64,000 nt of DNA from Cladopsammia gracilis (Eukaryota; Cnidaria; Anthozoa; Scleractinia; Dendrophylliidae). The DNA is taken from NCBI GenBank assembly GCA_022457155.1, contig JAJGOT010000038.1:1462501-1526500 (forward strand), in the 5' to 3' direction. Made by a program: the position numbers and the translations under genes. Below, one piece after another: positions 47,582 through 59,706 of this stretch (positions within the stretch are counted from its first letter, which is position 1; the number at the start of each line of letters is the position of its first letter). Below the pieces are notes generated by a model, which ran no database searches, was not told the origin of the DNA, and saw only the letters and a list, made by a program, of their open reading frames with translations.

Positions 47582-50500
47582 TTATTGTAAAGATGACTTA
47601 GGTCGCGTGCGAGGTCTTCTAAATGAACTTGTGATTGGCACACTAGGGTAAGCTGAGTTAGAAACATCAGTATCATCACTGCTGGCCCTCGGTCTGCCTT
47701 TAGAACTTGATTTAAACATAATCGAATCCTAAAAGAAAGACAATATGATGTCAGGTCAGGTCAGGTAAGATATATAATAACACACGTGTATCACAGAGTA
47801 AAATAATATGCGACTAGAGAAAACTGGGGAAGAACACTCGTAAAGGTAGCCTAGAAAGGGCAAGGGAGGGGGGAATTCAAACACGCGAGAGAGTCTCCCT
47901 TTTCCCTTTCTAGCGGCGACAGCGCAAAGGTTACATGAAAATCACAGAAGAAAATAAAGAAGCGTACTTTGGTACTTTCTTTCTTACTTAAGGATTTAAT
48001 TGTAATAATGTCATGTTTTCAGTTTATATTCCAACCTTTTAAAGGGAACCTCCATTGTTATAACAAATTGACGTTAAATTGTTGGAAATAAAGTCTAAAT
48101 TAAAAATATTTAAAAAGCAGGTGCAAATATAATTTTAGTGTACAAAAAAAATGGATATGAATATCGCCTATTTTCGCTTTTAAATTTCCCGCGCGCCGCC
48201 ATTTTGAATATTTATGACGTGTTACGGTTGTGTTATTGTTGTATACAAAAGAACTTCGATTCTTAACAATAGCGGCAACCGTAACACGTCATAATTATTC
48301 AAAATGGCGGAGCGCGGGAAATTTGAAAGCGAAAATAGGCGATATTTATATCCATTTTATTTGTACACTAAAATTATATTTGCACCTGCTTTTTAAAAAT
48401 TTTCAATTTCGACTTTATTTCCAACAATTTAACGTCAATTTGTTCTGACAATGGAGGTTCCCTTTAATCCTACAGGAAACTTGACAATGAAACTGTTGTT
48501 ATGAATAGTCTAATTATAAAAAAATAATTCAAGTTTTCATCCCTTCTGTTTTAAAAGAAAATATTTATAACTATAGACACAAGAATGTCAAATTATAGAG
48601 AATAACAGTTTCGTTGCCACTAATTGGCACGTAATCCAATGTGAAGTCACCCGTCGTACTCCAGTAGCCCGGCGAGGCCTGGGAATGAGGCTGGGTGAAT
48701 AGGGGTTCAGGGGGATCTTTGTTTACGTTTTTTGCCTCATTAAAGCCATACATTCTTTGTAAATTGTATAGTTTTGAAAGCGTATTTCTTTACACTGTTT
48801 TCCATGCTCTATTAGTTTTTATACAATGAACTGAATACTACACGCTCTGTGATTGGTCGTTGCCTATGATCTATTAGACTTGCACACAAGTCAACACAAG
48901 TCGACTACGACGCCCCCGAAGTTCTATAACTGAACAGACACACGGCAAAATGGAATCTATTTGTTAAATGGAGCCATTTGTTAGTATTTGCAAATGAGGC
49001 AAAATCAGCAAAGATTCGCCTTCAACGTAGGTTGACAAATACTGACTCGGTAGGGAAGGGCAAGGGTTACCATAGTGTTATGGTAAGATAAGAACATGTA
49101 CATATAGCAAAGAGCGAGTGAAGGGAATGATTAGTAAGGTCACTTCTACACTGGTCCGGCTGATCCTAAGGTCAGGTACAGTACTTGAGTACCAAATGTC
49201 AATGTAACTGACAATGGACTATAGTAGACAAGCAATTGTAGCTTGGTAAGCAAGGATGATGTCAGTGGTTGGATTGGTAGTTTAGCAGTCTAGCTTTGTC
49301 TAGTACATATATGTAGGCAGATCGCTAGCTGCTGTAGATCCGCCTCAAAAGGCAAGTAACTGGGAAGCTAGGAGGGTTGTAGGGTTAATAACTGGGAAGC
49401 TAGGAGGGTTATAGGGTTAATAACTGGGAAGCTAGGAGGGTTATAGGGTTAATAACTGGGAAGCTAGGAGGGTTATATGGTTAATAACTGGGAAGCTAGA
49501 AGGGTTATAGGGTTAATAACTGGGAAGCTAGGGGGGTTATAGGGTTAATAACTGGGAAGCTAGGAGGGTTAAAGGGTTAATAACTGGGAAGCTAGGAGGG
49601 TTATAGGGTTAATAACTGGGAAGCTAGGAGGGTTATATGGTTAATAACTGGGAAGCTGGGAGGGTTGTAGGGTTAATAACTGGGAAGCTAGGAGGGTTAT
49701 ATGGTTAATAACTGGGAAGCTAGGAGGGTTATAGGGTTAATAACTGGGAAGCTAGGAGGGTTATATGGTTAATAACTGGGAAGCTAGAAGGGTTATAGGG
49801 TTAATAACTGGGAAGCTAGGGGGGTTATAGGGTTAATAACTGGGAAGCTAGGAGGGTTAAAGGGTTAATAACTGGGAAGCTAGGAGGGTTATATAGTTAA
49901 TAACTGGGAGACCAGGAGGGTTATAGGGTTAATAACTGGGAAGCTAGGAGGGTTATATGGTTAATAACTGGGAAGCTAGGAGGGTTATATGGTTAATAAC
50001 TGGGAAGCTAGGAGGGTTATAGGGTTAATAACTGGGAAGCTAGGAGGGTTATAGGGTTAATAACTGGGAAGCTGGGAGGGTTGTAGGGTTAATAACTGGG
50101 AAGCTAGGAGGGTTATATGGTTAATAACTGGGAAGCTAGGAGGGTTACCGGTATAGGGTTAATAACTGGGAAGCTAGGAAGGTTATATGGTTAATAACTG
50201 GGAGACCAGAGGGGTTGTAGGGTTAATGACATGGAAGCTAAAAGGTTAATTAGAGGGTTAATTGGGTACATTTAGCATAAATGTACATATACATGTATGT
50301 AGGCAAATTGCTAGCTGATGAAGATCTATCTCAAATCAGGCAAGTAGCTTGGAAGCTAGGAGGGGTTAATTGGAATAATTGGATACATTATTAATAGGTT
50401 AAATCAGATTACATGTATGATCATCATAAAAGAGCCATACAATAATTTAAGGCAAGTAGAGAAAAATAAGAAATCAAGTTCATCACTGAATTCTCCTCAT

Positions 50501-53500
50501 AGAAAAATAAATGCTCTCTTCCTTTTCAGTATTTAAATGTCTGCTTCAAATATGTGATTTATCTACAACTATTTAGAAATTACTTTCAACATCAAATCTA
50601 GCTTGCTTGCAGGACTCTATGGCAAAAGTAATTTTAGTTTGGTGTTGTTAAGTTGTCTCTGTGGTTCAATGCAATAAGCAAATTTTGGTAAATGTTTTTA
50701 TTGCTGGTTTCTACATTTAATCTTGCAAATCTTGAAATAGGCACAATTTTCTACTGACAGAAATACTAATATTTTTAAATACATTCTGAATTATATGCAA
50801 TGTTGTTATAATAATAGGCCATTTCCGAGTTGCCTTTAGCCTCTCTATCAAAGCGAGGCTAGGTGCGAAACCTTTCATATGAAAATGAGTTGTCATTCAC
50901 ATGCAAATAAAACTTATATGCATGTGAATGAAAACTCATTTTCATTTGAAAGGTTTCGCACCTAACCTCGCATTGATAGAGAGGCTAAAGGCAACTCAGA
51001 AATGGCCTATTATTCAGCATTATCCATTTCAACGCCCTAATAATATTCAGCATTACTTATTTCCTCTTGCATTATATTATCTAACTATAATCATATTTTA
51101 ATTGTTACATGCCTCAATAAACACTTTTCAATTTTTGGGTGGTAGAAAAATCTGTTTTTTAACAGAACTGAAAACGAAGTTCAAGTTCATATTATAAAAA
51201 TATATTCTACTACTTAAAATTAAGATTCTGCTTTTTCATGTGACAGAGTTTATTTTATTTATACTACAAATGGTAAATTCTGTTCACCAATTTTAGTTTC
51301 ATAAAATGATCTGATCCTATAGTGTACACTATTCTTTTTTATATTGTTAGAAAAAGAAAATTTAGGTTTTATCCAAGCACATTATTTTGACTGAGAGCAT
51401 TTATCAAGCTATGAGGATTTCAATATTATTTACATTTAACTGTAGTCAAGCAGCAGGCTTCAAAGATGAGTCTCCATGGTTGATTTAGCGCAGAGTTTGA
51501 CCTTCTATAGAGAGAAGATTTATACAGTTTATACAAAAAACTAAAACACAGGTTATAAACAATCAGAATTCATTATCAAATCAGCAACAAAATGACTTGA
51601 AGTTAATTGAAATGATTATTAAGAAAAGAGAGGAGAAACAGAAAAAAAAGAAAGATCATAAATAATAAGGGAATCTCTGAAAATGACATTTTTAAATTTT
51701 ATAATTTTAAAATTATAAATGAGTTTAATTGGTTACTTATATTAATTGTGTTTTTGTTTTGCTAGTCATCAAAGAGGGTCCCCTGTAGCCCTTTGCAAAA
51801 TTCATTTCACACAAGAATATTGGATATTTTCATGCATCACAAATAATTACAAAAGGTCTTTGATGTTCAAGCAAAAATCCAGGAAATCTTGTTCTACTGA
51901 TCACAGCATTGTCTCTTTTACTAAATAAATGAGTCACGTATTGTAGAAAAAAGATGCACATCATTTTATCAAACGACTAAAATACACAGAAATGAAATCA
52001 AGCAAACCAAAATGATTCATGAATCGTGTAATTAATTCAGCATTTTGTTCACAGGTCACATTTAACCCTTTACTCCCTAAGGCGAATGCCACTTTTTTCC
52101 AACTTGATAAGGAGTAACCCTATGTCCATGTATATCATTTTAAAGCTATTGATCAGTGTATTTTGTAAAACATATCAGCATCTGTGAAGGAAGTTATGGT
52201 TTTGATAGAAATGGGTTTTAAACGTAAAAATAAAAAAGTTCAATAACATCGTACCCTTCATATATATTAGTTACATCCTTAAACTATAGCTCATTTTGAA
52301 GCTTTTAATTCATAGATTAATGTGAGATAAGTCTTGGACTACAGATGTGTAAAGAAAGAAATGTTGAAAAGTTGTACGGATGGTCAACCATGCCATGTAC
52401 ATGTATAGGCCAGGAGGGGGTCATGATTTCATGCCTTTGTTGGGTAGATCTTTACAAGATAATTTTGGTGGCAAAAAATTCATAGAAATCTACCAAATAT
52501 TGAGTAAGTTATGGCATTATGTGCCAATTGGTAATCTTAGGGAGTAAAAGGTTAAGAAAAAAATTGCATTCACAATTATGCTAAAAGATCACGAATAAAT
52601 AAAAGTCTCAATCTCATTTCATGGGTAAAAAAAGCCATATTCAGGCTTAAATTCACATAAAAAGTATAGGGGATAGGGGACCCTCATCAAATGAGCAAAT
52701 CCCTTATTTTTACCTTTCCGTGATAATGGATAATATTCTTTAACGAAACGTTTCACAGGTACTGTAACAGTTCCCTGTTTAAATCAAGGTATCTTATCTT
52801 ATCTTAAATTAATGTCTTATATAAAAGTGTGAATTAAATACAGTATTAAGTCATTTTAAAATTATGTGTACCAGAGAAACATTGACCTTCTTAACAATGT
52901 CAACAAATTACAAGTGGCGAGTAATTATTTAAGTTTAAAGTTACAAGTTAATTTTAGCTTTATATAATTAAAATTAATAATTAAAACAGTCATCCATTTT
53001 ATAGTTATCTGGTTTGCAGACCAAATATTATTGAGCAACCTTTCTTCTTAAATTTCATTAAAACTAAATACTTAAAAACAAACATCATTATAGGAAAGAT
53101 GAAAAGATAGGATTTCATCCAAAGAAAAATCACAACCACAATTCAATTAACTCTAGCATAATGAAAGAGTGAAATTCAATTTCACTGTATTATTCTCTTT
53201 AACATTTGCAAATAAATTATAGCTGTGTATATTGTTTATTACAATGACTTACCCTTAAGCTGTGTCTCTTAATTTCCGAGCGCACACTGGTTCTGCTGCC
53301 AGAGTTAAAACTGAGAGAACGGTGTCTCTTTTGTTTCTGTTTTCTTTTAATGTCTGTGTTTCCAGAGTCCACAGCAGCTCTATGAACAATTTGGGGGACA
53401 AAAGAAAATTGGATATATATAATCATATGCAAGAAGTTTTGGTTGAAATTGAGTGATAAGTGAAAATTAAAGAGGTGTATGCATAATTTTTACATACCTT

Positions 53501-56500
53501 GCAGGGACCAAGACAGATAACAGCTCAGATGTGAGATGTCTCCTGATAATGTTCTTTGATGAGTGAATACCAAGAGCTTGAGCGAGTTCATCAGCGCCAA
53601 ATGTTGGATCCAAGACTAGCACAGCACCATGAACACCACTGTCTTGCAAGCTGTCAGTGTATTCCTTTGGGCAGAAAAACAACATCATACATGTACATGT
53701 ACTTTATTTTATGAGTGCTAAACATCTTGAATCTCGCTTAAGTATATGTTGTGGTTTAATTGTTATTTTCATATGTCTTGTAGGGAGGCAGCGTGGTCGT
53801 GTGGTTAGGGCGTTGGACTTGAAACCCGGTGGTCCCGAGTTCAAGTCCCGCTCTGACCACTATCTGGAGTTGTTTCACGGTAGTCCCGAGTCCAACTCTT
53901 CGGCCACGCTTGTAAAATAGCAAACTAGTTTGCCTCCTGCCAGTTGGGATTTTTAACATGTTATGTTCTATTTGCAATATTTGTTTCTATATGTAGTGTC
54001 CCCAATTAGTGCTCGCGCGCTAAATACCTTTGACACTTAAATAAAGTGATTATTATTATTACACTAATGAATCTGCTTGAGACAAGTGAAACAAAAAACA
54101 AGTGTTTAAAACTATCAAACTACAACATGAACATTAAAAAAAGTTCTACTTTGAAGAGATAGCTTTCAAGCTAATTTTAATTGATTCTGGACACACTTTT
54201 GCTAGCAGTAATGCTTGAAATAAATTCTATAATAAGGTTGAGGAAAAACTAAAAAAAATTCTTAAATTTTCTGACTGTAACATTATAATAACATTTTTTC
54301 TGAATGGATATACCCTAGCCATTCGAAAAGCTGAATATTTTTTTTCTAAATGGCAGTGCTTGACCTTAGCGGTAGTCCACTAGTCCAGGACTAGTAAAAA
54401 ATGGGTTTGGATGGGGGCTAGTAAAATTTGAGCAGATGATGCCTGTTGGCTATAGTGCATTTCAGAGCCCACTAGCCCAAGGACTAGTAAGCCAAAAAGT
54501 TAAGGTCGAGCACTAAATGGATAACCCTAGCCGTTCAAACAGGTGAAGATTTTTTCAATGGGTAATAGCAGCTGTTCGAACAGCCTCCTACCCTTCTTGA
54601 ATAGCTGATAAACGGCAAGTGAATAGTTACAGTATAGTTGTTTAAACAGATATCCATTAGTGTATGCTTTCATGTGAGAGGTCAATAATAAACATTCTTT
54701 CCAGTGTAAAACAAGCTGATAAACCATTTGCCATGTGAAGGCTAATTACCACTGACCATTTCATTAACTTACATCTGAGGAAACAGACAAAATAAAAGAA
54801 CACATAAATGCCGATTGAATCCAACTTACCCCCAAGTCAACTGAGCGACACCACTTTGCCACTCTCTCGTTAGTCCACACCAGAGGATCCAAATCATTGT
54901 CTTCACTTTGTCTCCTGCGCTCCATCAGCAGCTGAATTAAAAGGAGAAAGAGTTTAATATGACTCACCTCTGTTAACATGACTTAAATATTTTCTGTTTT
55001 CATCCTAACTTCAAAGAACTTTAGCCATTTCAGGTAGATTTCATTTTTAAACAGTAAATTACACATTTCCAGGAGAGGTCCATCTGGAGGGGTGCAGATG
55101 GGGGGTCCAAATGGGGATCCAGATGAGTCGGGGTCCAGAAGGAATCTAGATGGGGGACCCGATAGGGATCCACATGGGGTCCAAATGGGAAGTCCAAAAG
55201 GGGCAGGAAGGTTTGTATCAAAGCACGGTCACTAAGCACACTACTGTAAATTGGGCTATTAAGTTTGAGCCCAAGCCTATACTTAGTATGTCACTCTCAG
55301 TGTTATGAGTGTTTCTGTTAGGGTGCACAGTACCTCCTTGTTAAAGTCCATCATGTGAAGCAACTTTATACCATGGAGTACACTCATCTAAACAGAGCAA
55401 AGAAACAGAATAATTAAAGTTCAGAGACAAAATAATTTATACTGGAAAATATGCAACAAATTGTTGCATTTACCATTGTATTAAATTGTTATAAATAATT
55501 GCTATGAAATTGAAATCACTCACAAAATGACAATCAACATATTAACACAAAACTGCCTAGTTGGATGCCTGTGATATAGTGACATGACCATTATGACCCA
55601 CGGCAGTCTCTACCACCATTCATTATTATGTGCACCACCATTCGATATCATTTGTAACAACACCAGTAGCAACAGAAACTGCAAGCCAGCAAAGTTGCAA
55701 TGCTATTGAGTTTTACTGCACAGCATCTATTGCACCCACCTAGAAACCAGTCTGTCAGTCTTGATAAATAATTAGAAACAGGAAGAGTACCGCTGCCTAA
55801 AGCAGCTTATACATTTCTTACCTGATGGAATTTCTTGTTGACATTGAGATATTTTTCCATGTCCTTCCTCGTTAGGACATTTAACAACCTGCCATCAATC
55901 ATCTGAGTTTCAAATGCAGAGGAATACTGATTCAGCCCTAAGTCCTTTATCCACACACGGGCAACCCACAGGTGATCCACAGACGAGATTTCTGGGTACT
56001 TCCTGTAAAATAATCAGAAATGGAAGTTTAAACCTGTACTCCAAGAGTTAACATGTATTATATATTATATTCGCGTTCAAAGAACGCAATCCTAATTTCG
56101 TGTTGGTTGCCCTGTGCCTTACATGAAGTAAAATTTGAGATTTTTTGGTCTCCGGTCTTCCAAATGGTCGCCTCTATTGCTTTTTTCAGGGGCTCATTTC
56201 TGCCGGAAATTCCTTCGAACGCGTCTCCATAATCTCTGATTACTGGTAGTCTTAAATTGTAATTATCTTGATTTTGGGAAGGATAAAAAAGCAGAGTATT
56301 CTGTTAGGTTTAGTTAGGTACAAGATATGTGTATATGTTGCAGGTAAAATCCGTTCTCAGGTTGAATCAGTATTCAATCTAGGTTAAATGTGTACCCAGT
56401 ATTCTATCTAGGTAAGCTTCCCCTAACTAACCCTAGTTAACTCTAACACAAGGCTAACCATCACCACTAGCACAAAGATACATATAGCCAATAGTGTGAT

Positions 56501-59500
56501 GGTTATAGCCTTGTGTTAGAGTTAACTAGGGTTAGTTATGGTTAGCTTACCTAGATAGAATACTGGGTACACATTTAACCTAGATTGAATACTGATAATT
56601 TAACCTGAGAACGGATTTTACCTGCAACATACCACACTTGCATGTAGCTGCTGCCATGAATGTACAGTTCCAAGAAACATCCCCCCACCAACTAACAAAG
56701 GAAGGTCACTTGGAAATTGATGCCAAGGGGAAGGGGTGGGGTTTTAAATCAAATAAACCTTCCTTGGGAGGGTGGATGGACATTGTGCAGTTCCAGAAAA
56801 TATCCATACTCCCCCAACGGCAGGTTTTTTGTTTAGCACCCCCCTGTCCCCCTAGGAAATTCCAGTTTAGCTTCATACTTTGCTTCTAAAATGTTGGTTT
56901 TTAAGAACCCCCTCCCCCTAGGAATTTCCAATGACCTTCCATGGGGTGGGTATGAATTTTTTCTGGAACTGTACATTTTCTAGAAAAACACAATGTGTCA
57001 CTTTCAGATGCAGGTGAACTACAGGTGTGCAATTAGAAGAAGCATCTCTACCAGTGATTTTGTTACAAACTATTCATGCTCATGTGTCCCAGTCCAAAAG
57101 CCAATGAGTCCTATATAAAAGTCTTATATTATCACCATCAGGAAAACTCTTGGGTTCGTTGTCATTCAAAGCTGAAGTGGCCGCCCCTGAAACTTAACTT
57201 TCTTTTCCCCGGCAGAGGTTGCAAAATCTTTTTGGGTGGCTTTTTTTTTTCCAGCGTTAACAAGCGATAAAAGCTAATGTAAACTGTACGCCGTATCTTT
57301 ATGCAAAATTCATTGTCTGCCATCTTGGTTCACCCATCCGCTTTCCATATATGGTAAACATAACCACTCCATCAAGTAAATCAAAATGGCAGCTTTTTTA
57401 AATAAAAGAAATTTTGTTGGAGAATTTGCGTAGAAATGCTTCTGTTTATTCGTCCAGAAATTACTGTTTGACCTATTTTATAGGCAGACAATACAAAAGG
57501 TTACTCTCTTGACTTCTTGAGGTAGATTTTATTTCAGATTTAAAATCACACAAAGATTGATCAATTGTTCTTTGCGTCCTAAACGATGCGTGCCGTGAAT
57601 TATTTTGCATCTTTGGGGATTTTTATGCGTCAGGGACGCAGGATGCAGGGGTAACAAAATCATTGCTCCACACCAATGTACCTTGGTTCCAAAATGATTA
57701 TTCTTGACCTTAGAATTGAAAAGTCTATCTAGGAGATGAATATTGCACAGTTCGAATCGACAAAGACTTTAGATAATAGATGGACTAAAACTGACAACTA
57801 TCACTGGTCAAAAAGCTTCTTAGATATGTACAAAATGTACATTGTATTGATTGATCAAAATTTTAATTAATAACCAGAACATCCTCAAGAAAATGTTGAC
57901 AACATTTTGACAGGACTCTAAACTGAAGTTAATCATGTTGTTAAAGGGGCAGTATCATGAGGGAGAAACTTGAAAACTGCAAATTCAAAAAGGCCTTCAA
58001 GAAGTGGAGGTATTTGTTGAATCAAAAAATCTGTTTTGATAGCCGGAAGAAAAATCACTTTTAACAGTGATATGTCCAAAATTCCGATGAACAGTGCCGC
58101 GTGTGGAACCTCATGATACTGCCCCTTTAACACATCAGTCACCAGCAACAATCATTCTGAAGATTACTCTCACCCAGACAATTACATAACCCAAACTACT
58201 GATAACTCCTAGATTCAAGGCATTTTTTAACTTGTGAATTAGAGTTTAATGAGTTTATTAGCATACAAGGGAAGATATGAAAATCTTCCATTTGTCAATT
58301 GGCTGTAAAGATTGAGCCCACGATACATAATGATCTGACATATGCCTTACCCATTAGGACAACATTGTCCAAGAAAGGGGGGGAGGGGAGGGGACGGGGT
58401 GAGTTGGATGCAGGGAGTGGGTATGGGTAGAGCAAAATGTTTACTGCAGATTCTGGTTGAGCATTTAACGGTCTTAGTTGTCGTGTTCGTTGTCACGGTT
58501 GATTGATTGCGTTGCGAGGCAAAATGACAGCCATTGCTAGGCGGGAATGACGACATTCTGTCTGGGAAAAAGGACGTTGTCACTCGTCTAGCGATTCCTT
58601 TACTAGAAGATAGATATTAGATCCAAGATGCGAAAAACTCTTCTAGCAAAGGAATCGCTAGAGGAGCGACAACACGCCTTTTCCCAGACAGAATGTCGTC
58701 ATTCCTGCCTAGCAACGGCTGTCATTTTGCCTCGCAACGCAATCAACCAACTCTGACAACAAACGTGACAACTAAGACCGTTAAACGCTCAACTTGAATC
58801 CGCAGTAAGAGAGGGGAGGGGGACTCCGAGGGTTGTTTCATTTTCACAATTTAGCTCATAGGAACCTTTGATTTAACATAATTTTATGATAGATTTTTAT
58901 GCTGGCCAATTTACCTAGCAGCTGGTTCCCTGTATTCCTCGATAGCCAGCCTCAGCTTACGTCGATGCATAGTGTTGCCTATCCTAAGTCCAGCATCAAG
59001 CTCAGCATCACTAAGCTCCAAAAGAACTTTGCCACTTTTGATGTTCTCATAGCACATTTGTGAGTACACAGACATCTGGCATTCCACTTCAAGCCAAGCT
59101 AACACCATGTTGGCTTTCCAGCATACCATGGGAATGTCTTTGTGCATCTCCCATACTCGCTTCTTCTCAGCAAAGCTACTGCTGGTGGGTAGATGATCCA
59201 CGTTGTCAATGTCAGGGAATTCTGTTAACCACAAAAATAATAAATAAGCATGAATTTAATTGAGGAGTCGTGACAAAAAAGGCAAAGCAGCTGTTAACAG
59301 ACAAAGGTGAAGGAACACTATTGAATCATAGCCAAATGTCTGTCATAAAACGAGAAGCTCAGAGTGAGTATTAAATTAAGATGCCATCTCATTCACTTCA
59401 AACCTTTGTGGCATGAATTATACAATTAATGACTGCCTGTGTCGACCTTTTGTTGCTTACCTCTAACTGGCGAGAATACAAAACTCTTTCTTTGTTTTCC

Positions 59501-59706
59501 TCTTGAAAAGAACCTTGAGAGCGATGAAGAGCGCTCCTTTTTCTTTTTTCCTGAGTCAGGTGCTTCCAAGTTGTTATGAACACCAAAATCAAAGACTTCT
59601 AGTTCAGGTGGGGAGCAGGCTTGACTAACATCAGATTGTGATCCGGGGGAAGGCGATGAGAGTGGAGAAACTGCTGTCGTGGGTAGATTGTTATCTAAAA
59701 TATTAT
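47582..59706 (-). CDS. PPFIBP-like: Liprin-beta (PPFIBP-type) scaffold, 3' eight exons, 5' end missing
   Basis: Exons in gene order: 59461-59706, 58915-59221, 55822-56002, 55334-55387, 54830-54931, 53498-53664, 53253-53379, 47582-47728. Junction phases all agree, giving about 443 residues ending in TRPKSSLQ. The first exon is a low-complexity linker (SPLSSPSPGS, KKKKERSSSLSRFF). SAM1 lies in the second exon (VLAWLEVECQMSVY to HRRKLRLAIEEYRE). SAM2 covers exons three and four (DHLWVARVWIKDLGLNQYSS, LLNVLTRKDMEKYLNV). SAM3 covers exons five and six (VWTNERVAKWCRSVDLGEY, DSGVHGAVLVLDPTFG). The tail is basic and serine-rich (HRSLSFNSGSRTSVRSE). Liprin-beta proteins bind liprin-alpha through their SAM domains and help organise adhesions and presynaptic sites. 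SGVHGAVLVL and HRRKLRLAIE favour beta over alpha. The coiled-coil exons were not found before base 64000. Confidence 0.9.
47850..47914. repeat. Short inverted repeat (CTAGAAAGGG)
   Basis: CTAGAAAGGGCAAGGG and CCCTTTTCCCTTTCTAG form a foldback of about 65 bp. There is no target duplication I can define. Confidence 0.55.
48043..48463. mobile_element. 421-bp TTAA-flanked foldback MITE
   Basis: The two halves are near-perfect inverse copies, with ends AGGGAACCTCCATTGT and ACAATGGAGGTTCCCT and TTAA on both sides (48039-48042, 48464-48467). Inner words include AAATATAATTTTAGTGTAC and AAAATGGCGG. It lies in the last liprin-beta intron. Confidence 0.85.
49312..49357. repeat. Left copy of the minisatellite flank
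   Basis: TGTAGGCAGATCGCTAGCTG and the following bases to GGCAAGTA recur in diverged form at 50298-50347, on the other side of the array and in the same orientation. Confidence 0.75.
49358..50252. repeat. 32-bp minisatellite, about 27 units
   Basis: The unit reads AACTGGGAAGCTAGG followed by AGGGTTATAGGGTTAAT. Variants include ATATGG, TAGAAGG, TAGGGGGG and TTAAAGGG forms, two GGGAGACCAG units and one unit with a short insertion (ACCGGT). The last units are degraded. It lies in the last liprin-beta intron. Confidence 0.95.
50815..51009. mobile_element. Foldback MITE (TAGGCCATTTCC family), second copy
   Basis: TAGGCCATTTCCGAGTTGCC and its inverse at GGCAACTCAGAAATGGCCTA bound a 195-bp palindrome; inner words GCGAGGCTAGGTGCGAAACC and CACATG match the other family member at 44211-44380. 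Confidence 0.85.
52066..52551. mobile_element. 486-bp TTAA-flanked MITE
   Basis: The ends CCCTTTACTCCCTAAGG and CTTAGGGAGTAAAAGG are inverted and flanked by TTAA (52062-52065, 52552-52555). There is no ORF. The terminus differs from the other TTAA elements in the window. Confidence 0.75.
53783..54060 (+). mobile_element. tRNA-Ser-derived SINE
   Basis: The 5' part (GGCAGCGTGGTCGTGTGGTT, GCGTTGGACTTGAAACC, GAGTTCAAGTCC) resembles tRNA-Ser with anticodon TGA, and A and B boxes are readable. The middle repeats AGTCCCGAGTCCAACTC. The tail TTGACACTTAAATAAAG plus ATT repeats resembles the LINE tail at 17230-17440. Stems do not pair as in a working tRNA. It lies in a liprin-beta intron, antisense to the gene. 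Confidence 0.8.
54354..54512. mobile_element. 159-bp hAT-like MITE
   Basis: The ends CAGTGCTTGACCTTA and TAAGGTCGAGCA are inverted, flanked by the 8-bp word CTAAATGG (54346-54353, 54513-54520). Inside are CCACTAGTCCAGGACTAGTA-type palindromes. The flanking 40 bp are also similar to each other, which weakens the duplication evidence slightly. Confidence 0.6.
55078..55203. repeat. G-rich irregular tandem repeat
   Basis: Units like GGGGTCCAAATGGGGATCC and GGGGTCCAGA vary in length and order. It lies in a liprin-beta intron. Confidence 0.6.
56334..56631. mobile_element. 298-bp foldback MITE
   Basis: TGTTGCAGGTAAAATCCG and its inverse CGGATTTTACCTGCAACA bound near-perfect arms of about 125 bp, with TA outside each end. 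It contains TAACTAACCCTAGTTAAC-type inner palindromes and has no ORF. Confidence 0.85.
56659..56977. mobile_element. 319-bp MITE with AATGTACAGTTCCA termini
   Basis: The ends AATGTACAGTTCCA and TGGAACTGTACATT are inverted; inner C-rich/G-rich segments also pair (CCATACTCCCCC, CCCCCTAGGAA). It starts 27 bp after the previous foldback. Confidence 0.7.
57945..58126. mobile_element. 182-bp TTAA-flanked MITE
   Basis: The ends AGGGGCAGTATCATGAGG and CCTCATGATACTGCCCCT are perfect inverse copies, flanked by TTAA (57941-57944, 58127-58130). Confidence 0.85.
58442..58807. mobile_element. 366-bp foldback element
   Basis: Arms of about 165 bp are inverse copies, for example GATTGCGTTGCGAGGCAAAA versus TTTTGCCTCGCAACGCAATC. 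Ends are near TACTGC/GCAGTA. A G-rich tract lies just outside the left end. It lies in a liprin-beta intron, about 108 bp from exon 58915-59221. Confidence 0.8.

Larger units (their letters stand above)
47729..53252 (-). other. Last intron of liprin-beta (5.5 kb)
   Basis: The donor GTAAGT follows ...TTAAGG at 53253 and the acceptor TTTTAG precedes GATTCG at 47728. It holds two MITEs, a foldback, the minisatellite and AT-rich DNA. A further small alternative exon cannot be excluded, but none is needed for frame. Confidence 0.75.

Noticed and set aside
49358..50252. Possible CRISPR array or telomere
   Set aside because: Units are contiguous without unique spacers, and the AGGGTTA words are only part of a longer unit in an intron, so it is a minisatellite.
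53783..53860. Functional tRNA-Ser gene
   Set aside because: Acceptor and variable-arm pairing is poor, and the sequence continues into a SINE body and LINE-like tail.
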